DNA of 64,000 nucleotides from Rhea pennata (GCF_028389875.1 NC_084670.1:17145383-17209382), one strand, 5' to 3'; positions 34,029 through 48,720 are shown, numbered from the stretch's first letter. Translations and numbers: made by a program. Notes: generated from the letters alone by a model not told the origin.

Positions 34029-37000
34029 GTACGCGCCGGGGCAGGCGGGCGAGGCCGCGGGCCGGCTCCCTCGGCCCGGCCGGGTCTCGGCTGCCGCGGC
34101 TCCGCCCCGGCCCGGCGCGGCGCCCCCTCCCCGGGGTGGGGGAAGCGGCGGGCGCCGCGGCCCCCTCGGCGGCGGGGAGCGCGGCCGCGGGGCCGGGCGG
34201 GGCGAGCCGCGCCGAGCCGCGGCCCCTGGCGCGCTGCGGGCGGGCGGCGGGGCGAAGGGCCGCTCCCGGGGCCCGCCCCGGCCGGGCGCCGCCCGCGGGG
34301 GAGCGGGGCGGCGGAGCTGCAGGGGCGCAGAGTTTTGCTTCATGTTTCCCCGTGCCGGGAAAGAGCAAAACTGTGTCTCGCCGCAGACGAGCAGATGCGT
34401 TTTGACAGCCGCCTCAGACATCTTGCTCTCCGATCAGCATGCTCGGGCCTTTGTGTGACACGGGAGCGTTTCCGTGCACTTCGCCTTTTCTCGTTGGTTT
34501 CTCTGGGTTCAGTATCGTTTTTAATCTCCTTTGGTAACCTGTTGTTTCTGAGTCGGTTTTTCCCTTTCTTTGCACTGAGGGCACTATAAGCTGTAATCCG
34601 CGTGCATTATGTAACCAGACCGGAACGGATTTCCTGTAGGGAGCTGGACACCCGAGCGGTGTGTAGTCATCCGCTCTGGTTTCTCATGAATTCTTGATGG
34701 GTCACAGTGAGACCTGGAGCACGATTAAAGTTACTGTCTGGTCTGAAACCAATCTGATGTATTGCCTGTAATGTTGGTATTGTAGCAAAACCAAAAGTCA
34801 GCAGCAGAGCTCTGACAAACTTATCTGAAAGCATTTTTGTTCAAATTTACATGAACTTAAGGCAGTTTTTTGTATTTTCTTTGTGATGGGCTTCTTTCCA
34901 CATGGTCCACTGCCTTCCAGCGCTAGGTGTTTCCCAGGACATCTCTTCCTTTCCAGCCTCCACCCACTTTGTTTTTCTTGCTGGACAAGGGGGAAAAGGC
35001 ATACAGCTCACCCTTTATTGTGAGATCCTGTGATTGGACTTTGTGATTTCTTTTTGTTTATCTTGACTTTTTACGTGTAAATCAGCTTATTGCATTAAAT
35101 TAGTATAGGCTTTCTGCAGCCTGCCATGGTTTGAAGCTGATGTGAACTGCGGTTTATCCCAGTGTGCTCTGTCAGCGTTGTTGATTTGTGCCTGAATAGC
35201 TGCATCAGTGGTCAGTTCAATGTAGACTAAAATTCAGTGGAAATAGTAATATTCCTCTGCCAGCTACCACTTTCTCCTCTAAAACTGGAAGTTAAATTGG
35301 GGCAAAGGAGAGGCAAATCTTTAATGTATTCCTGTAATCTTAAGTTGCTAGCATTCTGTGTCCTACTGCTGTTCCCTGGTTTTTTTTTTTTTTTTTTTTC
35401 TTAAGTTACTATCTATGTAAAGTGTGCAGGTGGTATTGAGGAACAATCTTCTTGTGGATTTTTTTTAATATCATCTGGCTGTGGATTTTGTGTCCTCAAG
35501 CAAAAAGTACTTGTACTTTTTGTATTGTGTTCAGACCACTATATTCTAGTTAGTAATCTATAGAAAGCTGCAGAGAGAAGTATTTTTGTTTTTTACTTTG
35601 GGTGGGAAAAAGCCCTTAAAAGTATATCTTAGTAAAATTCATAGGCTATACCGTATATAAATATTGCTGAAGCGTGCAGTAGTAGGAATGAAGGTCCTTC
35701 CTCTTGCCAGCTGCTATGGTATACAAGCTGCCATTCTGGCAGTCAGAAATGATGAGTTGGACTTTTCGTCCTTAGCAGCACTGTTTGAACATAGAGGCTT
35801 ACATTAATGTATTTTCTCCCTCTGATCGCTTTTGCAATGCAGACTTGAAATGCTTGGGCTGTGACAACTCAGTTTATACAAAGCAGGACAACTTTCTTCT
35901 GCATAAGCTGGTCATGTTCAGGCAATTTGGGTGTATATTTTGAATTTAATAATGATAGAGGGCTGGATTAGATGGTTTACTGGTATGGTTTCTTACAGTA
36001 GTACTTAAAAATTTTTTTTTAAAAAAGTTATTTTTATTAAAGCTCAATACACTGATACAGATGTATTTGTTTTAAGAGTTCCATTCAAAGTAGAAGATCA
36101 ATGGTATTTGCCTTCTCTGGAGCAAGTTTCCTTTTGATCAGAGGAAAAAAAATCTTGATATGCCTCCCTTCCCCCCTCCCCCAATGGAGACAGAGTAAAA
36201 TCTGAAAAAGAATATAAAATAGACCAGTTCAAACTTAGGTTTGAATATTAAAATTAGAATGTTATTAGGAAAGCCCATTTCAGAAACAAATACAATTTCA
36301 TGGAATTAGTCGATCAAGAAATAACTTTAAAATCATTTATATCGTAGTTTAATAAATTGTGAAAAGCTTTTGTAAACAATTTATAGTACGGGACACCTTT
36401 TAAAAGAACCCTTAAAACATGAATAATAGTAGATCCATAAATACTCTCTCTCTCTGTGCTGTAACTGAACTTTCTCACAGAGGCAGCTTGCATGTATGTA
36501 GAACCCCCAAAGGTGTAACATTTATCCACGTTTAGAAGTGCACAGTGTCAAAATTATTTTTGGTCTACGTGTAATGGAAATTTAAAAACAAGCTTGGCTA
36601 ATATAGTTCTGTTTTCTGTTGACCTCTTGTTTCTTACAGATGATTTAAGTATTCCACCTATGAACTTGTTAGAAATAAAGTTTGATAGTCAAAATACATC
36701 CAGTCCTATTATGTTCTTTATTGGTAAGCTTGTTAGGCATTTACTTGTAAGCCAGGTTCTTCGAACTGAAAATACCTGACCTTGAACAGACTGTCAAATG
36801 CTGAAATTGTAATCATGAGGAAGCTACTTTTTTCAAGAGAGTGGGGAAAATGCTGTGTTAGTTCTGGTTTTATTTGGTTCCCTGACGTGAAACTTCTGTC
36901 TTCTCCTTCTCACATAGACTTGGGATTGAAGCACAAACTGGTGGTGTGTTAATAAGAGCTGTCATGGATTAATTACCAACTGAAATGAATAGTTTACTAG

Positions 37001-40000
37001 TTTTTATTTAGCTAAATGAAGTTTAAGTTGTATTTCGCTGAAGCTGAAACCATAATTTAGAAGAGAACGCTAAAGGTCATCTAACCCTTTTTGTAAAGGA
37101 TCAATTATATCTGAACAATTACTGGAAGGTTTGTTTAACCCATTCTTAAAAATAAAATATATATTCTGTAACATCCCAGGGCAGTCTAATTTAGCACTTA
37201 ATCCTTATCTTTAAAAGCATTATCTAATGTCTAATTCTAATTTAAATCTTCATATTGTAGTTTAATGTCATTGCTTTTTGTCCTGTTTGTTGTGGACAGG
37301 ACAATATTCTTTAAATACATTAAAGGGAGCTGCAAAGAGAATCTGTTGTGTCTTTTGCTTTTACTGTGGAGCAGAGTCAGCTTCAGTTACTTCCGTCTTT
37401 CCTTGTATATTTTCTAATCTTTTAATTACCTAGTTATTCTGCACTCTCTCCTTTTGTTTCATGTTTTGGGGAGCACTATGTAAAAATCAAACAGTGCTTC
37501 AAATGAGAATTCTCAGCATCAAAGAGAGCAGAGGATTTCTTTATGGTATTATAAATGGCCCTCCTCATCTCAATCTGACTAATGCCATCTCTACCCCCAT
37601 TTTGTGAAAGCAAGGGTATATTGTTGAGTTTACAAACTTTCAGATTTATCCCTAAATCTTTAATGAAGACCATATAGTGTTCATATCTTTGAAAGCATGA
37701 TTTGCAACTAATGAGTGAAGATTTACTGTCCTAAAACTGTACTGTGAATCTGTTTCTATGATGTAACTTAGTGTTTTCAACCTGTCTCTCTAACCATAGT
37801 TCACAGAAGAAAAGCTTGGTCAAGCAGAGAAGACTGAACTGGATGCTCACCTGGAGAACCTTCTCAGCAAAGCAGAATGCACTAAATTGTGGACAGAAAA
37901 AATAATGAAACAGACAGAAGTATTATTACAACCAAATCCAAGTAAGAAGTGCTTCAAGATTTTGTTTGCAACTTCTGAATTTTTGCCTGTGTAACTGTTT
38001 ACTGACATAGGTATTTTGTAAGTCATGACTAAATACAGCAGTTCTAAAACTGTTAGGGCTGGTGTTAGGAAAGGGCATGTTTTGAAGAGCCACTTAGAAT
38101 CTGAGATGCCGTGCCGGTTGCGTTCTTCTGGTTCTTCCTTAACCCTTCAAACAGGGAAAACTTTAGGGGGGAAATCTCCAGACTGCATGCATTGTTCGCA
38201 TACACTCGTTAATCTCTAGTTCACTGACTTTTTTTGTTTGTTTGTTTGTTTGTTTTTGTTTCCTGTTTAACTGAATTTTCTAGTCTAGCTCTAGTTGCTT
38301 CCATCTCTTGTTTTCTGTTCTATGCTAGAACATTCTCTATCATAACCAGGTTAATTGGAAAAATTATAAACTAACTTGGATGTAATAATTTAAATGGAAC
38401 ACTTTTAAGACAAAAAGGCTTTTTGTGAGGATAAAGCTGTAATTTCTGACAAATGGGATTTGAGGGGAGTTCTTTAAACCAGCTTTCTACATACTTAAAA
38501 TCTTAGGTGGCTGTAAAAACTCAAATTCTTTCGTGGAGTACATGAAATGGTTCAAGAACTGTCATCATGACTGACTTTCAACTTTCTTTGCAAAACAATT
38601 CAGTTTGAAGAAGGCAAGATGTGCTGAAACATTTGACTTTAACAATTCTTTCACTAAAGAATTCTTTTCTCCAGACACTTCCTGTGTCATTTGCAAGCAT
38701 TGTAGTTTTTTGTACACTGTACACAAGCAATGAAATGAAGTCTCAAGAGTGCTTTTATCATTGGCAAACCTCTTATAGTAACAATAGCATGGTAGGAGAA
38801 ATTTAGTTTTCTGGTGTGTTAATTTTGTTGCTTGTTTTCAAGATTGCTGCTATGAGTAGTGATATCGAGGAAATCAGTTTCAGATTCTTATCCTCCAGTC
38901 GATGATGTCATCTGTGGCAGGTATGCTAGGGGAGATGACAGTTATAGGGATTTTCCTAGTGCTGAAATCTAGGTTTCAAATCAGGACCTGGTCTGTAGCC
39001 ATTAGGCAAACTACTATTACCAAAAAATCTAAATCTCCTTCAGGTTCACTCAAATAAATAAAATTATAATACCTCAGCACTGAAAACAGAAATATTCTCA
39101 TTGCTATGACATACCAAATTAGAGTTTATTAGTACGGGAAAATCATGTACTGATATCATATCTCTAATACCATCTAGGTAAATTCTTTTTAATGCTGATC
39201 TTTGAAGTATTATTCTGGAAATCTGTTGCATCGTTTAGTTGTCTAAAAGCTGTGCTTAAGAAAAGCGAGAAACACAACTAATTCTGTGGGAAGTCCGCAA
39301 AAGGACTTAAAGAATTTCTACTTTTATATAGACTAGAGGAGACAGTTTTCTTGTTCATTTAATTCAGGAATCCTATTAAATATTTGTAATAGGTATTCAC
39401 TTTTTTAAAACCTTAGAGTCTTGAATCAGTAACTGGAGGCTGGTAGAACTGCATGAGGAAGTTTCAGTAAAAGGATAATGTGTGGTAGTATCTCAGTTAG
39501 GCTGACCAGTCAATTTTCTGATGTCTAAAAATACTCAGTGTTAAATAGTGATCTTCATCTGTGAATGTGACTTCAGCTGCTTGGCAGCCTACTTAGGAGG
39601 ACTATCACTTTTTCCTGAGAGCTCCTTTTGGTAGTAGTTACTGGAACAACCTGTCTGAGTGAGAGAGAAAAGGCTTCCAGTCAAAATTTTAATAGTATTT
39701 TTAGGTTAGACCCATGGCATAATCCAGTAGTTTTAGTTGACCCTTCAGATCTTCTGTCATTTAATTCATCCATAATAAAATTATGACTAGAGCTTAAAAA
39801 GGGGGCAGGGGGAAGAAAAGAAAAGGATGTAGTTGGGTCCACCTTGCTTTATGCTTGACAGCGAACTGACAACTGTGTTTTTCTGTGTCAGGCTAACTTT
39901 TGTGACACTGACAAAGGAATGGTTATTTAATCCAGTACTGATGGAAGTTGTCTGTGTAGCAGTATGTGTTTTGCTTTCATTGGAGTTTCATGGGAGGTTT

Positions 40001-43000
40001 GTTCATTGGAGAACAGTTTTGTGGGTTGTCTATGTTACTGTGTGTTGTATTTAGTTCCTGACTGCATGAATGAAGTGAACTAATTATGAAGTCAAAACAA
40101 TTGGTCAGAAGAAGAAGCTATTTTAAGTAACAGTGTTCCTGTTAATGTCTGTAGAGGCTTTTTTGCCTGAAGAGCATATTGTGGCTGAATGTCATACGTA
40201 GTCAAGACAACTTTATCCTTAATTCTGTTGTCTGACCTCAGGAAAGACAGGAATATGAAATGAAACATTTCTTAAATATTGTGATTTGTTTCAGACTTCA
40301 AGGAGGTGAGGGGAGTGGAGAAGAGAGGATGAAATTTCTGTGACTGCTGGATTTTCAGAATATATTAAAACAGAACCTACAACAGTTATTTAACTTAATG
40401 CCTGTATTGCTAATCCTAACCATAATCTTTGTTAGTTTTTTCTGAGGAAAGGATGGAAAAGGATTTTTTTTTTTTTTTTTTTTTATTAAGCAGAAGTGCT
40501 CTATTATGCTCTTGGAGTGAAGACTTCTGGACAAAATACTGAAAAACTATAAATGGGCTGATAGAGTGGTGAAAAGTGTTAAGTTGAGCTTAAATATCTG
40601 GAGTTTTGAAAATTCTTTTCCTTTTATATTTGTAAATTATGCTTTGAATAATAGTAAGTCAATACACTTTTTTTTTTTTTTTTTTTTTTTTTAAGACGCT
40701 AGGATAGAAGAATTTGTTTATGAGAAGCTGGACCGCAAAGCACCGAGTCGTCTGAATAATCCGGAGTTACTAGGCCAGTATATGATTGATGCAGGGAATG
40801 ATTTTGGCCCAGGGACAGCTTATGGTAAGTGGAAGCAAAGAATATGGCTTATATGATGCAAAAATGGGAGGAGGGGAATGCAGAAATCTAGTCTTTTTCT
40901 TAACAATGTAAAGAGATACTTCTTGCCTTCCTCTAGATAATACAAGGGTTTTTGTGATAGTTTGAGATGACTTGTTGTATAGCTTTGAACATTAAGAGAT
41001 CAGTGATGAGGTGCCCGGCAACAAGGCAAGAGGCATGAAGTGAAACACAGCAAGTTCCACCTGAATATAAGGAAAAACTTCTTTCCTGGGAGAGTGACAG
41101 AGCACTGGAACAAGTTGCCCAGAGAAGTCACAGAGTTTCCTTCTCCGGAGGAAATCCGCTAGAGAACCAAAACCTGCCTGGACGTGATCCTGTCGAACAT
41201 GTTCTAGGTGACCCTGCTTGAGCACGGAGGTTGGACTAGGTATCTCCAGAGGTCCCTTCCAAACTCAACCATTTTGTGATTGCGTTTCTATCATGATCTA
41301 AAGATTATGGAAGATAGCAATTGCTGTTGGAACAAGAACTTCCTTTCCAGATTGGTTACATTCTCCCCTGAACAAATAGTTCTAGAATTTAGTTTCCTGA
41401 TTAGAATGAAATATATATTGTAGTGCATTTGACAACATTTATGTATGCTATATGTGATGAAGAATAGAAATGTTACCTGAAATTAATTTTATTAGTAAAA
41501 TGTTTATTTAACTTGACAGTATTCCTATTTTTCTTTATATATATTGTTTTGCTGTCAATGAGAGAGAGTGTAGAATATAATCTTCATTTCCCCGTTCACC
41601 ACCAGTATTTTATACCTGTGATGGGGAGATTGGGGGTGATGTTGTATATAATTTTTTTCACTGGCTTTTAATTAAATTTTATACATAATATATATAGTTA
41701 TAATTATAATATGGTGTTCCCTACAACTCTTTAAATTGCTAGATTTAACTGTTAGTTTACCTTAAGCAATTGGAATGCATAGTTATAATGCAGCCTGCAA
41801 TTGTAAATTGTGATAGCTCACTTTAGTTGCTTGCTTCAGAGTTATTGTAGGAGGGAAATTCTTGTTCTTAGAAGAATGAATTCTTTATATCTGGGAATAA
41901 TGAACTTTCCTAAGGAAGGAAAGTACATGTTTAAAAAAAAAAAAAAAAGTTTTGTGGAAGATTTATGGATACGCAGTCAATAACAGCAGGCTTTGTTCCT
42001 TTAATGGCATAAGAAATTGAAATTATCTGTGATCCCTTTTCTGACCATCAGCCCTATGAATTTTTTCTGTTTGTTTGTTTTAATCAAATAGAATTGTATT
42101 TACATGCAGACAGTCCTTTAACTTGCATTTGCTGTAACTTTTATAATTCAGGTCAAGTTTCATGAACCATAAATATAAAGTTACACTGTTACCTTTCATG
42201 TGGTGTCACAAAATGTTTTAATGTTCTGAAAACTTAGTGGCTTTTGCAACCCAGACTTTTCAGTTTATTGAAATGCAGTAATGAGAACTGTGTTCTTATG
42301 TCCTATCTTCACTTTTAATACCCAATTCAGAACCAGATTTCAAACTATTGTTCAGTTAATGTACAAATGCTACATTTCTTCAAAGAATATATTTAGAATT
42401 TGGAGTGGATTGGGAAATAGCGTTATCTTCCAATGTCTAGGTGATTTTCTTCCTCGCTACTAAGTATTTATGACTAATTACTCAATCAAAAATGTGGTAG
42501 AAGGGGAGGAGGTTGCTGGATTAATATAAATGGGTACAGTGCCTGGGATTAAAACAAGTGTTCACAGTGGAGTTGCCATAACAGGTGCCACTAATGGAAT
42601 GTTCTATCTACTTGTTGAAATCTGGCCTTGACTTTCGATCTTTTCATTAATTAAAAAAAAAAATCAAAAAAAGAAATATTTAATAGCTGATTAAGACTTC
42701 TTTTAACTACTAGTGTGGCCCTGGATTATCTTTTGAACTGCTCACCTAGACTTCTGTGCCTGTAGAAAGTTGGATTGTTTGTTTGCTTTTGTTTTAGTTT
42801 TTATTTTGTTTTGTTTTTAAACCACCTGCCTGGGTCACTATGAAACTTGCATATTTTTTTCCTTTGCAGGAAATGCACTCATTAAATGTGGAGAAACGCA
42901 AAAGCGAATTGGGACAGCAGACAGAGAATTAATTCAAACTTCTGCGATAAACTTTCTCACTCCCTTAAGAAACTTTATTGAAGGAGACTACAAAACTATT

Positions 43001-46000
43001 ACTGTAAGTTGAATGTGCTTTCTTTGTGTTTTAGCAATAGTTGTAAATACAAATTTTTAAAATCAAGTGATAGATAATTGTGCATTATTGTATTCTTTAA
43101 AATAATGTAGAAAATCAAATCAGAATTTGTGCTGTCATTTTATATTCTTTTCCTTTGACCAGGCAAAATAAATCATTTTGGAAGCTTACTTTTTGTAGCT
43201 ATTGTGCTGTTAAAACTTCTTATCTTGAGTATAAAAAGCATGAAAATAATTAGGATCTAATTCTGTCTCTTAGTTCAACTTAAAGCTTTATGTATGTGAT
43301 ATTTTATTTTAAAGAAATTGCCATGTAGACAGGATTTGGCTCTTGAATGTATCTTTTCTCTTGCACTAACCTAACTCACTTACAGAAAGAACGTAAACTA
43401 TTGCAAAACAAACGGCTAGATCTGGACGCAGCAAAAACCAGATTGAAGAAGGCAAAAGTTGCAGAAGCTCGAGCTGCAGTAAGTAGAGTTTTTTGATGTC
43501 GTTTTTTTAACTTGTCTATAGCTTTAAAGCTTATTTTATATATTTATAAATTTAATTGATTGCTTAGGTTTCCAGCTAGCTTCTTGTCCTTGCTATTTTT
43601 CTAAACGAGACATAGGAAATGCCTCAGTGGAACATGAGAAAGAGAAAGTGGATTGCTCATCAAAGTGATGTTTTATTTTTAAATATTCCATCAAGCTTAA
43701 CTTGCTTGACCCGAGTAAATATTTATTTTCTCCTTTTTCTATGCTAGATAAGCCTTTAGTGCCAAGCACAACTAAGTACAATATGCCACATGGTTTACTT
43801 TAATGTGTAAGTACAAATCATTCAAATGCTGAAAAAATATTTAGTGAAACATTTTGTCCTGTAAAAATAACCAAATGTTGGCATTTGGCTATCTGCAAGT
43901 GTACAGTTACTTCCAACTGATGAACCTGTCTGGACTTCTCTATATCAAAAATATTTGTAGCTTACTCCTTCTATGTTGCTTACAATTTCACATCACCATA
44001 TAGAGCAGGACTCTTAAATTCGTATCTCTTAACCATTCATGTTTTCTCAAGAAATGCTTGTTCAAGGAGACTGAAATGTTAGTGAACTAAAAAGCTCTTG
44101 CTTTTGAAACACTTTAAAATACCTCTAAACGATAGGATAATCAAATGTGTGTAATTTCAGCAGGGTGTATGCTTTTAGTGTTTTCATAACTACCTGTGGA
44201 CTGCTTTCCTAAAACTTCAGCAGTTAGTGAAATGATGGATAGTCAGCTTTTCTTTTTCCCCCATAAAAGTTAATGTAAGAGAGGTGATCCACACAGACTT
44301 AAGAAATATGGACAGGTTAAGTACAAAGGGACAATGTGCATGGTATGGAGGATGGAGAGAAAAAAAAGCAGGATTTTCAGATTTTGTTGTTTTTTCTGAA
44401 TGGATTGCTGTCCTGAAAGACATAAGACGCTTCATCTATGAGGCTGAGCTTCACAGATGAAACAGCTCCCAGCTTTGGTATGCTGAACCCTTCTAAAAAG
44501 CCAGCATCTCTACCACTTGATGATTCTGCTTCTGCTTCTCCATTCTACATGTCATGCATACTGCTTCTGTGTATTTGAAACGTATGTATTTCTCAAGTCC
44601 CTGCATGCATTTTTCTCTTTACTAATTTTTATAGAACAAATTACTTTGCTCTGTCAAACTTTGTTGCTTAATTCATGCAGCTGACAGTGGTGAGTGGAGC
44701 AGGGTATTAGCCAGCAGTGGAATTTGGAAACACTGCGGGGAGAGAGAGAGAGAGAGGCAAAGGATAGTGAGCTGTGCCTTTACTTAGATTTGTTCGAAGT
44801 TAAATGTTCAAAGGAAAAGCAAATGTTTTGTTTGTTAGCTTTGTAGTGGTGTGGTGGCAGCTATGTATCTTGCTTCCTAAAGCAGTAGAAAGACCATAAG
44901 GAAATTGTTTGCATTAAGCTTATCATTAAAAGGAAGGGTCTACACTTTGGTTTATTAATTCCGTTAGCAATGTAAAATCTTAATCATCCAGTGCTGGGTG
45001 CTCTGACACATTGCTCCCAATTGCTGCTTCTGTTACCTGACTGGTCTTAAATATTCATGGAGCAAATACTTCATAGCTTTATTCAAAATAATTCATATCT
45101 AATTCAGTGATGATAAAAGCATGAAACCCCAGATCTCTTACATCGCTTCAAAATGCCTTGGTTGCATTTTAATACCAGTGTAAGTGTTTGAGACTTAGAA
45201 ATGCAGTGGATTTTAGAATTCTGAGACACAAGAAAAAGGACCTCTCTACACTCTGCAAGAAGTGAGGACTTAAATGGCAACAGGTGTGATACAAATGGCT
45301 CACCTTCTGCTGGATCACTTATTTATAAAGGAAGATGTCTGACAAAACTTGCTGAGCTGATGTCATGATGCACATTCTTCCAAGCTTCATTGTTTTCTTT
45401 GACATGCTAGAATAGAGTGAAAAATTAGTATCTACATTTGATTTTGTGTTGTAGAAGTACTTAAGATTTGAGGAAAAGACATCCTCCCATGCTTAATGTA
45501 CAAATGAGGTAACTTAAATCAGTATCTAAAATAACTGTTTAGATTTCTGTATTCAGTTCACAGTTTTGCTTAGCTTAAACTTGCATTGTTTTGTGTCAAT
45601 AACCTGTTCACCTGCTATGTTCACAGTATAACTTGGTTTTGTCTTTATGCACTTAAGCAACTAAACACCTCTCAACCTGAAGAGAATAACATTATGGTAA
45701 ATGTCTCTTACATGCTCAACTTGCTGCATGTAAAATGGCTAAAGGTTTGTTGGCCTCCTGTGTTCATTCATTTCCTTACTAAGTGTTTCCTCTTGCTATT
45801 CAGCTTATGTGGTCTTGTTTAAGATGTTTTTTCCAGGAACAACTTGCTACTACAACCTTTATGCACATTTCTTCCTGCCACTGTCTTGATTGTGTCGTCA
45901 GCAGCTTTTAACTGTTGAAATATGAAAGTTAAAGAACTGCATTGCAAGAAGGAACTAGGACAGCAAGCTAGACTAATTTCTAGATTAAATTCCTTGCAGT

Positions 46001-48720
46001 TTTTTGATTTAGCTCTACTATTGCTATTACTTTAACACTCAATTTGAGATACCTCTGCAACGTTAATAATAAATTGTTTAGTTCAGTGAAGATTCTTGTG
46101 AAAGAGGAAACTGAGTGGAATTAGCAAGAGAAATCACTCACTTGTCTGTCTCAGTCATTATTTAACCTGATGTTGAAACAAGAATATTTTTTCATAGTTT
46201 CAGTATTTTAATACATTAAGATAACTTAAATTCATTCATAATGTAACTTAGTCTCTGTTCATATCGTTTTCTAAGTAGTTATGTTTGTGGTGATAGCTTG
46301 TTTTTAAATGTATTTTTATAAGAATCTAAATTCAGCAAGTCATACACTTTGTTTCACAGATGTAGTGGTATGCATGCTGACTTTAGTTTCATTGTACATG
46401 AAAGGCTTTGGGCAACTGACTCATTTATAGCAATCCTCAAATTTCTTTGAAGTCCTAAAGAAAGATAGGGAAGTGTTTAAAAGCTAAAATATGGTTGCAT
46501 ATTATATTAAAGCACCACAACTCTCTAAGTGTGTATGTTTTTTATTCCCCCCGCCCCGCTTTACTTTTAATGCTGACTAGATATGGGCTGAGGAAGTGAC
46601 AAAAGTAAGTAAACAGTTTAGAAATTGCAGCATTCTGAAACTATAACTTGTGCTGGTGTAATGTAATAAAGGATATTGCATGTTGCTATTTCAGTCTAAT
46701 GTTTGTCTTCTGATGCAGTACATCAGAATATGCTGGTTCTCTCCGGGCACTTTCAAATTCTGGTGGTGATACAAAGCTCATGGCTTGTTTTATAGTAAGC
46801 TGTTTCTGGCTAGCTCTCCCTTAGTACCATATGATTTTCATGTGACAAGATGTAATAGAAAAAGAACTATAGAGCTTATCTTTCAAAAATTACTGGTATG
46901 GTGGCCTATTAAACTCCTAACAGTGAGCTTATAGGAAAGTTTTCAGAAAGGTTGAGGTCTACTCTAACCTGTTCTGAAAAACGCTGAGCTGAAGCTACTA
47001 CTCAGACAACAGAGCAATTCTTAAAATGCTGGAGCACGTGCCGGCAGCTCTAAGCAAACTATTTTTGTGGGTTTTTTTCCTTCTACTTTTGCAGTTTCAC
47101 CAAAGGATGGAATACTTATTTTAAAAAAACTGAAGTTAGGAAGTAGACCAATCTAAAAACTGTACTTAGGGTTATAGATGCATATTAGCCTCTCGGCAGG
47201 GGCTGCAACTTTCTCTCTCTTGCTGTGCCTTGCCTTGGAAGGGAGCAAGCTCAGTGGAGCTAATGGAGTATTAGGTGATAGCTACTCCTGTGCCATGAGC
47301 AAGGCTACTCTTGGGCTCATTGGCTAGGAAAAAGCAGTATGGGGAACAGGCTGTACGAAGCTGAATTACTGGTTAAGAGTCAATTTCACAGGGGATTTCT
47401 GTGGAGGAATGGAAATAGAGATTAAAGCTGGTAACAGAGTAAGGGTAGCTGGAGGGCTGGGGCTTTGGAGCATGGTTTTTAAAGGGGAACAAGATTGGCA
47501 GCTGAGGGGAGTTGCTGTTAGAAGCTGGGATACAAAGTTTTGGGTGAAATTTGGGATATTTTAAGAGAAGTTATATTAAAGCTTCTTATATTCCAAATTT
47601 GTGTGGTGCAAAAAGGTTTAGGTGGGCTAGAGAATGGAATTTATGTGTAAATGTGCAAGTTTAGGGGGAAGGAGGAGTTATAAGAGAACTCTAAAAAGAG
47701 GATAAGGTCAACTTTGATCCTAAGGTTGAAGAATTATTGCATTATTTAAGTAAAGAAACGATTTGGAAGCAGCAATCCTCTTTGCTGGAGTACTTGGTAC
47801 TGTTTTGGGGAAAATGTGACAGGAGAGCAGTACTGCTGGAAAGAAAACTAAACTTGAAGTTTAATGGCTATTAGAAACAGAACTATTGGCTGTTCAGAGA
47901 AGATGACAAGCAACTTTAAAAGTAGTGAAAATAAGACGTTGTATCTTGAAGAGAAAGAAAAATAACATGAAATACTTAACCATGGCTTAAAGGAGACTAA
48001 AAGTTTTAAATCTCACCACGTATTATGTAATTCTGGGTTCCTTCTTTATTGAACATACGAAAACCAGAAACTATTCAGGACAAAATACAATACATACCTT
48101 CCACCACAGGAACAGTAACCAGTCCAGGTTTCTAAAGGCAGTCTGTCTTTCTATGTTTAAAAGTCAGAGAAAGAGATTAATAGGCTTGTTAAAATTCAAA
48201 TGTGAGGAGATACTGAGATCTGTCATTACGGATTTCAGCCTGTCCTGTAATCTTTACATCAATTACAATCTTTTTGAGATAGGACAAAAGATCTACCTGC
48301 TGTTAGTGATAAACTTTCTTTAGTTTAACTTCCCTCCTGAACTATGGAATTGGAGTTTATGTAGTACTGTGCTATGAAACACACTGGGTAGGTACTCCTG
48401 TTGTGCATTTTGAACACCTGAGTTTTATAATAAGTCTTTCTCAGTGTCCAGTGTAGTCAATATAAAGAGCAGAGGCTTTTAGTGTATGTTCAGCCCATTG
48501 ATAGGCTATTGTTGAGCATCAAGAGGATCTCATCTTTCTTTGGCTATAGAGGAGACAAGGAGGGCTAACTATACTGGGTAGTGTGATTACATCCATTATT
48601 GCCATTTTAGTAATTGCCTCCATAATAAAACAAGATTAGGAAGGTGATTGTGTTTTCCTGTGCTCTTATGATCATGTGTTTCTTAGCTACAGGCTTGTAC
48701 AGTATTTCCAAGGATCATTC

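Larger units (their letters stand above)
33480..34330 (+). promoter_or_regulatory. CpG-island promoter of SH3GLB1
   Basis: About 850 bp of very GC-rich, CpG-dense sequence in an otherwise AT-rich window, spanning the first coding exon. It contains GC boxes (GGGGCGGGGC 33732-33741; CCCCGCCCCGCCC just before the ATG), a CCAAT box at 33813-33817, a GC dinucleotide run near 33676-33696 and no TATA box. This is the expected architecture of a ubiquitously expressed gene with dispersed start sites. Confidence 0.9.

Noticed and set aside
33428-34589. Several long open frames on both strands of the CpG island (up to about 210 codons)
   Set aside because: They are alanine/arginine/glycine/proline-rich, overlap one another in many frames and reflect low stop-codon density in GC-rich DNA. 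Only the 24-codon SH3GLB1 first exon has homology.
36594-36779. 61-codon frame in SH3GLB1 intron 1 preceded by a TTTCTTACAG acceptor-like site
   Set aside because: No family resemblance, and the SH3GLB1 protein is complete and collinear without it.
45586-45822. Open frame of 78 codons that might be a separate small gene
   Set aside because: Its middle is exactly the SH3GLB1 alternative exon 6a plus extension; the rest is intron in the same frame.
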